DNA of 64,000 bases, from contig BCIA01000007.1 of assembly GCA_001599815.1 (NCBI GenBank), positions 310,001 to 374,000 on the forward strand. Reading direction: 5' to 3'. The stretch's first letter is position 1; each line of letters starts with the position of its first letter. The notes beneath the pieces were generated by a model. It searched no databases. It worked only from the letters and a program-made list of their open reading frames with translations, and was not told the DNA's origin. Positions 32,747-43,719 of this stretch are shown piece by piece. Both the position numbers and the translations under genes were made by a program. Source of the stretch: Furcasterigmium furcatum (Eukaryota; Ascomycota; Sordariomycetes; Glomerellales; Plectosphaerellaceae).

Positions 32747-34033
32747 CTAGGTGTCCACGCTCTGCAGCCCGGTCTTGACCTTCCCCAGGTTCCAAATATT
32801 ATCGCACAGCCAGTCCCCGCGCTCCCGTGTCCAGAAGAAGTCCGGCACGTCGTCGAATCGTGAGATGTAATGCCTCGACAGGCCGAGGTTGTGCCAGAAA
32901 TCGAACCACAGCAGTCTGAACGGCGGCCAGTGGCTTTCCTTGGCCTCGGGCATCTCCGTGATGCCGTTCTCGTCGAAGGCGCCGGCGACCTTGAGGTAGT
33001 GCCCCGTGTCCTTGAGGTCGTGGACGGCGATGACGTCGGGGCCGTAGAGGGCGTGGTAGGCCGCCTCGGGGTGGGTTCCGCTCCGGGCCCAGGGTGTCCC
33101 GTCGCCCCTGGAGTCGCCGTCGTCGTAGTCGAATTTCTCCGCGCCGCTGAAGTTGACGAGGTTGACGACCTTGCGCGCCTTGAGCAGCAGGACGGCGTTG
33201 ACCATGTCCTCGCCGGTGATGACGTGGTAGCGGTCCTGGAGGGCGGAGATCTCCTCGACCATGTCCCAGGTGAAGGTGTACATGCAGCCCTGGGGGAAGG
33301 TGAGGTCGTGGTACCGCGAGTAGTAGAGCTGGCCTATGGCGGTGCGCTCGACCGTGGCGACCAGGTCAGCGGAGAGCCTGGGGCGGATGTATCTGTCCCA
33401 GAAGCCGCGGGCGTTGAGGAATAGGTCGGTGTCGAGCTTTGTGACGAACTCGTATCGCTGGTCGTGCTCGATGAGCCACTTGTAGAACTCGACGGTCTTG
33501 ATGGTGTTAGCGGTCATGTCGTCTTCCTGCAGGTGGTCGAGGACGATGATGTCGCCGAAGGTGCGGTTCTCAGCGCGCAAGATGTCTGTCCACTGGGGGC
33601 CAGGGTTGGACACGACGAATCTCGTGTCCACGGGGACGTCTTTGTAGAGTTGCATCCATGTTGAGCGGATGATCATGCGTCTCTCGACGGAAAAGGCGGA
33701 ACAGATGACGGCTGCCAGCCAGGGGTTGCGGTGATTCGAGATATTTTGACCGGCGGGAGTGATCATGGGCGATGGGGGGAAGGGCAAGATAGGGTAGAGA
33801 GGTTCTTGCATGTGTGATAACTCGGAGACACGGACACCGTGGACGCTGGGGTCGGTAGTCGGTGGTGTAAAGGGGGCATGGTGAGGTCGTGATGTCAACT
33901 TGATGGTGAGGTGTACGGTGAGGATGGTGCCGATGAATAGTCCGGCGAGGAAGAGGCGGTAGAATCTCTTTGGGATGCGTCTGGTCACCGAGTCCCAGGC
34001 CGCGACGGGGAGAGCCACGCACACGCGTAGCAT
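32747..34033 (-). CDS. GT31-like (galactosyltransferase-family) Golgi glycosyltransferase
   Basis: Type II membrane protein, single exon, 428 residues from ATG 34033; a longer frame from 34189 adds 52 arginine-rich residues upstream and is less likely because the short form begins at a normal cytosolic tail followed by the anchor RLFLAGLFIGTILTVHL. The stem is proline-rich. The catalytic part shows IICS-like start WLAAVICSAFSVERRM, IIRSTWMQ, the acidic metal motif KLDTDLFLNARGFW (DTD replacing DxD) and TGEDMVNAVLL, all in the order found in beta-1,3-galactosyltransferase-like proteins. It should transfer a sugar from a nucleotide sugar to glycoproteins or glycolipids in the Golgi; donor and acceptor are unknown. 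Its partner may be the nucleotide-sugar transporter at 60727, but distance makes that only a thought. Confidence 0.8.
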   Translation of the reverse strand: MLRVCVALPVAAWDSVTRRIPKRFYRLFLAGLFIGTILTVHLTIKLTSRPHHAPFTPPTTDPSVHGVRVSELSHMQEPLYPILPFPPSPMITPAGQNISNHRNPWLAAVICSAFSVERRMIIRSTWMQLYKDVPVDTRFVVSNPGPQWTDILRAENRTFGDIIVLDHLQEDDMTANTIKTVEFYKWLIEHDQRYEFVTKLDTDLFLNARGFWDRYIRPRLSADLVATVERTAIGQLYYSRYHDLTFPQGCMYTFTWDMVEEISALQDRYHVITGEDMVNAVLLLKARKVVNLVNFSGAEKFDYDDGDSRGDGTPWARSGTHPEAAYHALYGPDVIAVHDLKDTGHYLKVAGAFDENGITEMPEAKESHWPPFRLLWFDFWHNLGLSRHYISRFDDVPDFFWTRERGDWLCDNIWNLGKVKTGLQSVDT

Positions 34034-35961
34034 ACTTAGGGATGCCCTGCTGTGTTGATTCGTGGTGTTGACGGGCTGTGGGACCAACAATCGGCGCCGA
34101 CGAGGACAGAAAATGCTCCTGGTGGTTCGAGAAGGTCTTGCGTGGCCGTGGCGCAGGATGGCAACAAGCTGGGAGACAAGAGGCGACACGGGACCGAGGT
34201 CGCAGAATATGCCGATGGAAGCTCGAATCTGCGCTGGAGGCGAAAAGTTTGTTCAAGTTTGCGCGACCCTCAGGGGCAAACTGAAGTCGAGATGAGGAAA
34301 GGGTTCGTAGTACGTACTGCCCGTCGGGGGAAAATGATGCAGTGCAACCAGAAAAGGAGGCAAACGGACACACCCGGGTATAAAGGATCAGTGGCACCAT
34401 GGATCAAGGAGACAGGGTCATCGAAGGGACGAGGCGCAGATGGTCTGAGGCACAGCATAGTTTGCAGACAGGCAGCCATATTCTTCCTTTCCCATCCGGG
34501 ACTGTTTCATCTCGCGAATCTAAGAAAGTACCTAGGTAAGGTAACCTAGACTGGAACTTGAGTACCCGGGCCGGCAGGTCAACCGGGCATTGCACTGCCA
34601 TGAAGGTAGCATCACCTTGGTATTGGATCGAGAATGGAAACCCGCGTGTTGAAAAAAAAGCAGCCAAACGGCCCCGGAGGAGAAAGCGTCCTGTCTCCGC
34701 CCAATGTGTTGTTGCGACGGAAGACTCTGCTGGAGTGGCTGAGAATGACGCAGGCCGCCAGACTCAGGAGCGCCGCTGATGGTCAAACTTTGGGAGTGAC
34801 CCGCCATGGCTGCCGTCAGCCGGCTGCAAGTACAGCGGTTGTTTCATTTGCTTGGGTACTCTGGGAAGTCTGATGACCTCGCGAAACCCTCACCTCGATC
34901 AGCTCTGGACGTTTGTGCGGCGTCTTAGACGATGGTGCCCAACGCGGTTAGTCGATCTAAGCCTCAACCGACGCATGATGTTCCCTCCTCGGCCAAATGG
35001 GGCTCGTGCGGCTCCCCGCTCGCATGTCCGGCCAGTGCCTGTCCACCCCCTATTATTAATTATTGGCCAATAGCACGGCCGCTGAGACCTCGTCAGCGCG
35101 GCCCGCCCAGAGTCTGGACCATCAACTGAACTCGTCCGAATTGTGACCCCGATGTGCGCTGTTGGGACTTTTACTTACTTAAGAGCCGTCTTACCGCCCC
35201 GGCTCCGCTCCGCTCCAGGCACCTGGATTCTCGTCCTTCTCTATGGCCGGTCCAGCGCCCAGCTCATCATGAAAGCTCATTTCAGGAGTCACAGCAGGAG
35301 TTTGCAGGATCTTCGGTGCCGGGCTGCCACGGAGTCCCGGGGAGGCTGTCTACGCGTATGAGGCCCGCCATCGACTAGTAAGTCGGGCGTCTCCCATCGC
35401 CTGCGCAGCCACAACACATGATGACCGGCATGGACGACCAACAACCACATCCCGAGAGTCCACGACGCGCACCACCACGAGCACCAACACCGACACTGCT
35501 TTGCACGATTGGGTCGCGTGCTTGAACCGTCACAAGCCCCCGCGTTTTCATTTTGAGGCCCATTGAGCCCTTCTTCTCCTCAGTCACATCTCGTATCTGG
35601 TGGCACCTCGCTTCCTGCCAGATCCCAGGGCCAGGCAGCAGAATTCCACTCGCCTTGGTTGGTCAATGCCCGGTACGGCCCATTTGGATTGTCCTTGCCG
35701 GCTCCAACGGACTACCTTGGCATGCGGAGAGTCAGCCGATCCGGGCGTGTTGCCGTCCAGATGGGTCCCCTTTAGGGGACCTGGGACGAAAAGAGGGATC
35801 ATCTCAGCTCTCCAAGGCTCGACTTGAAGCCCGGTCGATCTGAAGCCAGCTCGATCCATCGGCATGTCAACGCTCTACCTCTTGGAATTTGCACTGTTGC
35901 TGCTATGTAGGTCTTTAGGTCATTGAGGCTAAACTAGGTAGGATACCGGCAGTCTCTGCCA
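34034..35961. other. Large intergene, no gene recognised
   Basis: Nearly 2 kb separate the glycosyltransferase promoter from the 3' end of the metallopeptidase. Only short shadow frames exist. A CCAAT box (35069-35073, in TTGGCCAATAG) is visible. No repeat or RNA gene is seen. Confidence 0.4.
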
Positions 35962-37310
35962 TCACATGGGCCTGCAGCCGCTCCCAGAATCTTCACCGTT
36001 GTCCCCCTCGCCCCCGTCCTCCTTTTCCTTCACCCCAACCTTGTTCCAGGCGTGTCGAACGGCCTTGGACGTCTTGTCGTCAAACTCGTCCTTCGCTATC
36101 TCCACCGTGAGGTTGGCGAAGTCGATGAAATTGCTCGTTTCCTTCACACGGCCCGACGTCATGGTCTTCCACTAGATCTGACCAGCCTTCTCCCAGGTAT
36201 AGCCGCCCAGCTCTTTGGCAACAAGATAGAATGCCTTGTTGGGAATGCCCGAGTAGATGTGAACGCCACCCATGTCCTCGAACATGGGAACGTAGTCGTC
36301 AAAATGGTCCGGCTGGGGGTCTTTGCCCTGTTTCGAGAGCGCGTCAGTGGCACGAACAGCGTCAGCAGAAAGGAAACTCACGAAGCGAGGGTCGTCGTAG
36401 GCTGTTCCAGGTGCCTTCATGCTGCGGAGGGCGGTTCCCTTGACCCCGGGCATGATGCACTCCTCGCCGATGAGCCAGTCGGCCTCATCTGCCTTCTCGT
36501 CCTCCTCCAGCTGTTTGGCCATGACACCAAATACGTCGGAGATGTGCTCGTTGAGGGCGCCGCTCATGCCCATGTAGACCAGGGGGCTGACGTGTTCCGT
36601 CACTCCGTGGGCCAGTTCGTGGCCGATGACATCGACGGCACTGGTGAAGTTGCCGAGGAACTCTCCGCCGTCTCCAAAAACGAACTGCTTGCGGCGCGGG
36701 TCCCAGTCTGGAGCCAGAACTGTCAGCTCTGGTACTGGCACTGCTACTGACACGGGGATCGAGGCGGGGAGGCTGGGCTGGACAACGCCAACACAAGAAA
36801 ACAGGCTGTAGACTCACATGCGTTCTCATACTCCTCGCCGAAGTGTACCGAGCTGACGATTGCGGTATCACTCTCGTCGTCCACTCCAGTCCAGCCGAAC
36901 TTGTCCTTGAGCATGGCCAGCACTCGGCCCACGTTGTCGAATACGTCGTTGACGGCCTTGTCTTCGGAGGGATCTTTGTTTTCATCGCGGATAAGCTTGC
37001 CGGGAAGCTGCATTTCGTTTTGCGAGCCCTCCATGTCGTAGACCTCCCGTTTGGCGGCGTCCGAGTCGGCCTTGTCTTCCTCGGGTTCAGGGTCGTCATC
37101 AGACTTGGGAGATTTGCTGGGCGGTTTGTTGGCGAGGAAAGAAGAGATCCCATGGCGTTCGAACTCGGCCACCTGCACAGCAGCCACCCTTTCGAAGTGA
37201 TCAAGGGCCCGACGAGCAAGCTCTTTGGCGTGTTCGGAGACGGTCTCGGACGGGGCGTCGGCGAGATGACGCAGGAGGTAGGGGGGGATGAGGAAGCGTT
37301 CGAAGGACAT
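35962..37310 (-). CDS. M4 (thermolysin-family, protealysin-like) metallopeptidase, interrupted by a TAG
   Basis: Zinc endopeptidase. Exons on the minus strand are 37310-36818, 36707-36382 and 36327-35962; together 1185 bp, 394 codons. The N-terminal part has a short M4 propeptide-like start FERFLIPPYLLRHLA and no signal peptide, unlike secreted thermolysins, which points to the protealysin subgroup. The catalytic site is complete: HELAHGVTEH (zinc His pair and Glu), GALNEHISDVFG (third zinc ligand Glu) and MGGVHIYSGIPN (transition-state His). The frame meets TAG at 36172-36174, exactly where relatives have the first Trp of a WWK motif, and continues open in the same frame for 69 more codons (WKTMTSGRVKETSNFIDFA). 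So a one-base change (TGG to TAG) truncates the C-terminal helical domain. The enzyme may be inactive or unstable, or the base may be an error. Confidence 0.82.
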
Positions 37311-37674
37311 GTCGACGGAATAGGCTGGGCTGGGCGTGATTGAATCGTTGTACAGTAAGGATATAGTGAAGGCTGCAGCGCAGAGAGTGATGGTGATGAT
37401 GATGTTGAGGAGATGGAGGGGAGACGTGGAGGGACGCTTGAAGAGGGTTGGTACAGGTAGGTAGGTAGGTAGTCGGCCACTCTTTCCATTACATCCAGGA
37501 GGTACTCCCTTCGTGCCTAGGTTCAGCAAGACCCTTGGATAGGTCCAATATGGTAGGAGCTACGGATGACTCCTGCATTCTGCTGACAACCCTCTTCTCA
37601 CAGAATGCAAGGCCGGTCCAACAACGAGGCCGGCCAGATACGTGGCGCTTGAATTACCTCTGTTTGAGTCAGAG
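37311..37674. other. Upstream region of the metallopeptidase
   Basis: An open frame extends upstream to 37529 but has no family similarity and includes a GTAG microsatellite (37455-37473), so it is taken as promoter and 5' leader. Nothing else is recognised. Confidence 0.4.
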
Positions 37675-37866
37675 GCCATCTAAATTTCTTGAAATCAAGA
37701 GGGAGGTCATGTCAGTTTCTTGATGTTATGAAAGAGGCCATCTCGATTTCGTGAAGCTGAGAGAGAGGCCATGTCAATTACTTGAATTTATGAGAGAGGT
37801 CATCTGGATTTCTTGAAGTCAAGTGTGAGGGCATCTCGATTTCTTAAAGTTGAGAAAGATGTCATC
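37675..37866. repeat. 31-bp minisatellite, about six copies
   Basis: Units near GCCATCTCGATTTCTTGAAG plus a purine-rich end (TTGAGAGAGAG) start at 37675, 37706, 37737, 37768, 37799 and 37830. Copies differ at several positions, many by C/T or G/A. The core CATCTCG and CTTGAAG/CTTCAAG also appear in the 20-kb minisatellite, so the two arrays may share an origin. Confidence 0.75.
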
Positions 37867-38042
37867 TTAACGACTACGGGTCGATCTGAAGTCCACTGGT
37901 CGAAGTGGTCGTTCCAAGGGCGGCCATCTCGTTGTGAGCTGACCCTCATGCCTGCCTTGGCTCCCTGTTAGGGAGGCACCGACAGCTTTCTGCTTGTTTC
38001 AGGGTGAGAAGGACCTAGGAAACAAGTCTCTGCGACCTCCAT

Positions 38043-39587
38043 CTACACCAGTCCCATCTGCAAGAGCCGGTTTCCATACTCCACGAGGTAGTAGTCACCG
38101 TAGACCAGCCCGTGGTCCCAGAGCCGCCGCCGGGCATTCTCGTTGTAATTGGCCGTCCCATTCTTCAGCACGCCGTCGAAGCTTGTCCCGGCGACGACAT
38201 CTTCGACATCGAGTTCACCCTGTGAGCCTTCCCTCCGGACAAACCGCGCCTCTTCGCCCGCCAGTGACAAGTCCATCGTGTCGCGGACGATGCGTACCGA
38301 CGCGTCGAGGAACCGCCTCGCCAGCCCGTGCCTCGAAAGCGCGCTCAGGGCCTGAAACAGGATGAGCATGCCGTTTGCCGCGATCGTTCCTGCCGACGTG
38401 TCCCTCAGGGGGCTCGCGGCATCCTCGATCGGGGCGTCAAAGTCCCACAGCGGGACATGGCGACCCTTCTTCGCGCCTTCGTCGCCAGTTTCCACACAGT
38501 CGGGGGCAGTCTCGAGCCTGTGGATGAAGTACTCCGCGACGCCGCAGGCAGCGTCCAGGAAGGCATCGTCCTTGGTCCACATGTACGTCTGCGCGTACCC
38601 CAGGATGGCCCATGCCTGCCCGCGGGACCAGGTCGATTCGTCGGCGTACCCCTGGGCCGTGCGGGTCCATTTGAACTCCCCGGACGACGGGTCGAGATTG
38701 ACGACGTGGCACGTCGAGTAGAGCTGCCCCTGATAGCCGCTCTTGGAGACTGGTTCGATCTTTTCAGGCCTGAGGTGCGTCCGGATCAGCGTGCGAGCAT
38801 GTGTTGTGGCGATCGCCGCCAGCTTGCTTTCCCCGCTGTGCGCTGCGGCGTAGTAGAGCAGGTCGAGATTGCACATGCTGTCGATGATGATCATGAAGTC
38901 CTTCTCCATGTCCGTGACGGTGATGTCCTTCTTGAACATGGTGTCCCAGCTTCGGATGGCCTTGGTGGCAGGGACGTAGCGCGTGGCCAGACTTCGCGCA
39001 GCGCGCACGATCGTATCCAGACTCCGCGGGTTGCTGGTCAGCTCCCAGTCACGGCGGATGGCGGGCATGATGATGAACCCGATATCGTGGGTGTCCGTCC
39101 GGGCTGCCATTGCATGGAGGGGCTCGGACCAGATGTCGCAGTGCCGCACAAGTTGGGCAAGCAACGGAGTCAACCTGAGTTCCGCGGCGCCATCGGAGAG
39201 CATGTGTTGGGGAAACCGGACGCAACGCTCCCTGAGTGCATACAGCTCTCCAGGGAAGAAGCCGCAAGTCCAGAAACTGGGTTCTTTGAAGGCATACTGG
39301 CCGTAGAACTGGGCATCTTGCGAAACAGTCTCGGGAAATCCGGTAGGAGTCTTTCTCGTGCCGACAGAGGTGCGGGTGTCGATCAGTGATTTCGTGGCTG
39401 TTCTGCAGGCTTTGGCGGTGATGTTCTCGCTGAAGAGCTCGGCGAGATGAGTTTTGAGGTCTCGGGGATTCTGATCAGTGGAGGATTCCCCATTGCCGCC
39501 CGCGTCAGACCAGGACGTCTCGCTCCCTGGCGACGAACGCTCGCGGGTCGAGGGCACTTCTAGAGGTTCGGATGCCATGGAGGACAT
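38043..39587 (-). CDS. GH88 unsaturated glucuronyl hydrolase
   Basis: Single-exon enzyme of 514 residues. GH88 proteins remove the unsaturated uronic acid that polysaccharide lyases leave on glycosaminoglycan-, gellan- or rhamnogalacturonan-type oligosaccharides, by hydrating the double bond. The alpha-helical barrel signatures are present: FWTCGFFPGELYAL, HDIGFIIMPAIRRDW, IIIDSMCNLDLLYYAA with the catalytic-type Asp, the QGYADESTWSRGQAWAILGY block and the C-terminal YGDYYLVEYGNRLL. No signal peptide is found, so it should act on imported oligosaccharides in the cytosol. The first 60 residues are Ser/Asp-rich and may be a fungal extension; Met4 is an alternative start. A zinc-cluster regulator is divergent upstream. 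Confidence 0.9.
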   Translation of the reverse strand: MSSMASEPLEVPSTRERSSPGSETSWSDAGGNGESSTDQNPRDLKTHLAELFSENITAKACRTATKSLIDTRTSVGTRKTPTGFPETVSQDAQFYGQYAFKEPSFWTCGFFPGELYALRERCVRFPQHMLSDGAAELRLTPLLAQLVRHCDIWSEPLHAMAARTDTHDIGFIIMPAIRRDWELTSNPRSLDTIVRAARSLATRYVPATKAIRSWDTMFKKDITVTDMEKDFMIIIDSMCNLDLLYYAAAHSGESKLAAIATTHARTLIRTHLRPEKIEPVSKSGYQGQLYSTCHVVNLDPSSGEFKWTRTAQGYADESTWSRGQAWAILGYAQTYMWTKDDAFLDAACGVAEYFIHRLETAPDCVETGDEGAKKGRHVPLWDFDAPIEDAASPLRDTSAGTIAANGMLILFQALSALSRHGLARRFLDASVRIVRDTMDLSLAGEEARFVRREGSQGELDVEDVVAGTSFDGVLKNGTANYNENARRRLWDHGLVYGDYYLVEYGNRLLQMGLV

Positions 39588-41007
39588 GATGGCTGAAGCT
39601 TTTTCTCAGCAACATGGAATTCCAGGTTGTCGACGATCGACCTTGACAAAGAGGCCTACCTTCCACTTTAGTACAGGCTCCAGACAGTGTCGGTGAAGTC
39701 TCCACGTCATTTCACGTCGGGCATCTCGGACATCCCGCCGCTGGCATGTTACATTCAAGATCATCCAACCCTCTCGCTTCATTATTACCCCGCGATGACC
39801 TGTAGATCACTAAGCATCCTGTCTGACCAAGACTTTGTCCTGAGCCGTGTTATCCGTCAAGGGCAGAACCCAAAGCCCGCCATGAATGCCCCGAGAGTGC
39901 TGCGAGGGAGACGGGTTGCAGTGCAGGGGCAAGCACCAAATGCTCCAGATGTCCGAGGGAGTTGGCCCGACCCTCCGCACCCCCGCCCCCGCGTGTTCCC
40001 CGGGGCCAAAGGACCCGGAAAAGCAGCTCGAACACTCCGGAGACCTCCACATGAATCCGGGACGCCACGAGCCACCTCCGGACCTGACTCAGTGGAGCTC
40101 GGGCAACTCTCAGCATATCGCTAGGCTGACTCGATGGATGACGAAGACCTCACTCAGCAGCCACCGAGCACCGCGAGCAGCGACCACCCCTGCGAGCAAT
40201 CAGCCTCTTCACTGCATTCTGAGGAGTCTGTTTCGAAATTAATGCGCCAAGGTCGCAGCGTCGCAGTCGACTGCCCAACGTGGCATAGGCGCCCCAATAG
40301 AGCGACGGCCAGACGTTGGTTTTGGCGAGCGTAGCATTTGCCGGGCACAGGTACCGGGGCCTTGGAGTCGAGGGCGGGCCGCTGACCGATAAGCAGTGAA
40401 GGCGATGCCCAGAAAAGGCAGGGAACCACTCAAGAACGCGGACCGCAACTTGAAGCAGTGTGGTATTAATGTCTTGTTCCATGCTGTCGACGCGCGGAGC
40501 GCTGAGGTTTCGGCCCGACAAGTCCATCCAGAGGTGGAGAATGGAGTGATGGACCTGGAAGTGCTGGAAAGCAGGATTCCACTAGCGCTGGGAGCTTTCG
40601 ATGTTCGGAGACAGACATGAATCCCGATGCAGCGGGAAGGGGCGACCAAGCCAGCAGCAGCAGGCCGGCCCGACCACTAAAATCCACGTCATTACTCCCC
40701 ATAAGTATGTACCTGGCCCAGAAGGAGCAACCGCGTCGAAGCGAGGCAACTTCCTCCCCTCCCATCCATGCGACCACGTGAGCCCTCCTCGTGTCGGGAC
40801 TCGGGAAATGAGACTCGGGCCACGGCGCAAGAGAAAGGAATCAAATCACGCCCATCCCCACCCCATTCCGTGCGACCTGGCCTCTCCCTCCCAGAATGCA
40901 GTGAAAAATGCAGTGAAGGCGGACAAAGGTTTGACACACGTTCCGCCGGGGCCCGACGCCGACCGACGCCGCCACTGCCACTGGCCAGCACGCCGCACAG
41001 CAGCACG
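39588..41007. other. Divergent intergene of GH88 and regulator genes
   Basis: No exon or repeat is recognised in 1.4 kb. It must hold the promoters of both divergent genes. Scattered CGG triplets occur but no clear paired site stands out. Confidence 0.4.
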
Positions 41008-43719
41008 ATGGACATGCCCGAGGACAACCAGAGCGACGCCGCCAACGACCTTCAGGACGATGCTGCCGCCAACGCCGCCGCCGAGGCTGCGCTCGCCTGC
41101 AACTGCTGCCGTCGTCGCAAATTGCGCTGCTCCCGCGAGGTTCCCACGTGCCAGCAGTGCCGCAAGACGGGTGAGTCTCACTCGAATCGACCGCTTCACC
41201 GAGGTGAAGACGTCGCAGCCGCCCAGCCAGGCCGGCGAGTCAGTCCTTGGCTAACACCGCCCGCCCGACCGAAGGGAGCGAATGCGTTTACGAGACGAAG
41301 AGGGCAAAACCAGGCATGAAAGCAGGCGCAATTGAGAACCTGCACAGGAGACTCGGTATGTCCCGCCCGCCGTGACTGAGGGGTTTGTCGACCGCGACAG
41401 CCCGCCCGCCGCCGACTGACAACTCACTCACTCAACATCGCCAGATGCCCTCGAGCGGACGGTCCAGCAACAACAGACCACGAGGACGGACCGCGACCGT
41501 GACCGCGACCGCGCAAGCTCGCACAGCACGCCCAAAGAATCGAACCACCCTCCCGCAGACAACAACCCCTATGGCATCCTTTCCTTCTTCGCCCGGGAGC
41601 TGCAACGCTTCAATGAGACCTCCGCCTCACCCGCCGACCGCCAGCAGCAGGGCGGCCATGAAGAGTTCCGCCAGCACCCGCAGTCGGCGAAGCGCCGCCG
41701 CCTCGACTCTGGCATTGGCGTCAACGGCCCCCGAGCCCGCCTGAACATCGACGTCCCCTCATTACCCGACGATGAGGCATTGGAGGCGGTACTTCGGGCC
41801 TACTTCCACCACATTCACCCCTGGATCCCGCTCATTCACGAGGGTCGCCTGCGCCGACGCCTCCTGCACCCCCCGGACCAGCAGAAACTTCGCGTCGTGT
41901 TACACGCTATGGTCCTGGCGGCTTCGCGGTACATCGAGGATGTCGAGATCGCCTCGGCCTGGACCGTCTCCTACGAGGAGCAGATGCAGGCGAGGGATTG
42001 GATCGTCGCGCAGGCCACCAAGGACCTGTCTGTCGAAAGCCTCCAAGCCCTGGCCATCGTCGCCTTCAATGATGTGCGTTCCGTGGACACAATCTACTGG
42101 CGATGGCTTGTACTGACATGACACAGATCGGCGGCGGCGAGGCTTCGCTTGCCTGGTCCATCGTGGGATCCCTGACCAGAACCGTCGAATACTTGCAACT
42201 CACCATCGAGACGGACGAGTCCGAACGAGTCTCCCTCGTACAGCCCTGGGTGTCCCTGCCGCCGCCGCAGGACTGGACAGAAGCCGAGGAGCGGCGCAGA
42301 GTATTCTGGAACGTGTTCAGCCTCGACCGGCTCTGCTCTGTCACCATGGGGTGGAACACCAGCCTCACTTCCGACGACGTCAACCGGCGCCTGCCCTGCG
42401 ATGGAATCACCTGGCGCAAGGAGGATCCCGTCGAGACGCCGTACTTCGGTATCTGGGACAAGGCGGCCGGCCGCATCGGAAACCCCATCGCATTTATACC
42501 TTCCCACTACTCGGCCCCGGCGCACGGAAAAGACGAGGACCGTCATCCCACACCCTCCGACTCGGGGACATCGCCCGGAGCGATCCCTGGGGCCATCGAC
42601 ATGTCCGCCGTGGGCGCTTTCGCATACAGCGTCGAAGCGACCGAGTCTCTGAGCCGAGTCAACTCATACTTCCTTCAGCAGAAGGTGAACATGCGGGACA
42701 ACCGGGACCTGACGAGCTGGCTCACGCGATTCAAAGAAATGGATCTCCGCCTGGTTCACTGGAAGATGTTCCTCCCGCAAAAGTGGAAGGCGAACATGGC
42801 GAGGCAGTCGTCAAGGATGGACCCGAACCTGACCCTCGCACACGTCACCCACAACGCATCCATGATCCTCCTACACCAGGTCATGGCCTTCCCCTCGCCC
42901 GAGTGGACGTTTAAGAACCGCCTGCCTAGCCTGCTCAGCGTCGACACGTGCCAAGCAGCCGCCATCGAGATCGCGACGATCACGCAGAACTACCTCAAGA
43001 ACGCCCCGCCGACAGTGCCGGTAGCCAGCCAGTTCGCGTTCTGCATATATGTTGCCGCGAAGGGCCTCCTCCTGCACTGGCGGTACACCGCCGTGAAAGA
43101 CCTGACGCCCGACTTTTGGTCCCTTGTTCAGTGCCTGGACGAGATGGCGAAGCGGTGGACGGGACCACACGGCCTCGATCATGGCCGGATCAACCTCGCG
43201 GCCAAGTACTCCCAGAAGCTAACACAGTTCCACACGCAATGCGCCAACGACGAGTCCTTCAGGATCAGCGTTCTCGGCTACACCTCCGACATCGACCATG
43301 TAACGTCGCGAGGGCGGCCTGGACCGACCAACGAGTCTGCGAATATTGCGGCAGCACGGGCAGCCGCTGCTCACAAGTCTCAAGCCGGGCCTCGAGGCGC
43401 CCAGGCTGGGATCGCTCCTGGGAGTCTGACTCCAGGAGGATTCAGGCCCGGCCAGCCTGGCTTCCCGGGACCACAGGTCGCACCCCTGAGCTTCCCTCCT
43501 GGGCCGCCGAATGCCCTACCAGTTGCATCGCCAATCGGCCCAAACAATCTGCCAGGGCTGACTCGGCCTGGCCCCTTCCCGCACAGGGGGAGCACCGGCA
43601 GTGGCGAGTTGGGAGCCATTTCGCAGGTGTTCATGGATCAGCAGTTCATGGACATGGATCGCGTCATCAGCTACGACGACGGGGTGTTTGGGACGGAATA
43701 CGAGGGCGGTGCATGGTAG
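41008..43719 (+). CDS. Zn2Cys6 transcription factor with fungal-specific TF domain
   Basis: Nuclear regulator of 821 residues. Exons are 41008-41170, 41275-41355, 41445-42073 and 42127-43719 (2466 bp). The zinc cluster is CNCCRRRKLRC, CQQC and, across the first intron, SECVYETKR. A leucine-zipper-like linker (AIENLHRRLDALERTVQQ) spans the second intron and is followed by an Asp/Arg repeat (TDRDRDRDR). The fungal-specific domain shows FFHHIHPWIPLIHEGR-like AYFHHIHPWIPLIHEG, AIVAFND, RRRVFWNVFSLDRLCSVTMG and the DDVNRRLP motif. The C-terminal 120 residues are a Gly/Pro-rich tail ending in an acidic aromatic patch (FMDMDRVISYDDGVFG) that could activate transcription. Divergence from the GH88 gene hints at control of uronide breakdown, unproven. 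Confidence 0.87.

Noticed and set aside
37311..37529. N-terminal extension of the metallopeptidase frame with a hydrophobic stretch
   Set aside because: It includes a GTAG microsatellite translation and does not resemble a signal peptide; the family start fits the ATG at 37310.
38328..39389. 353-codon plus-strand frame
   Set aside because: Antisense shadow of the GH88 gene created by third-position G/C bias.
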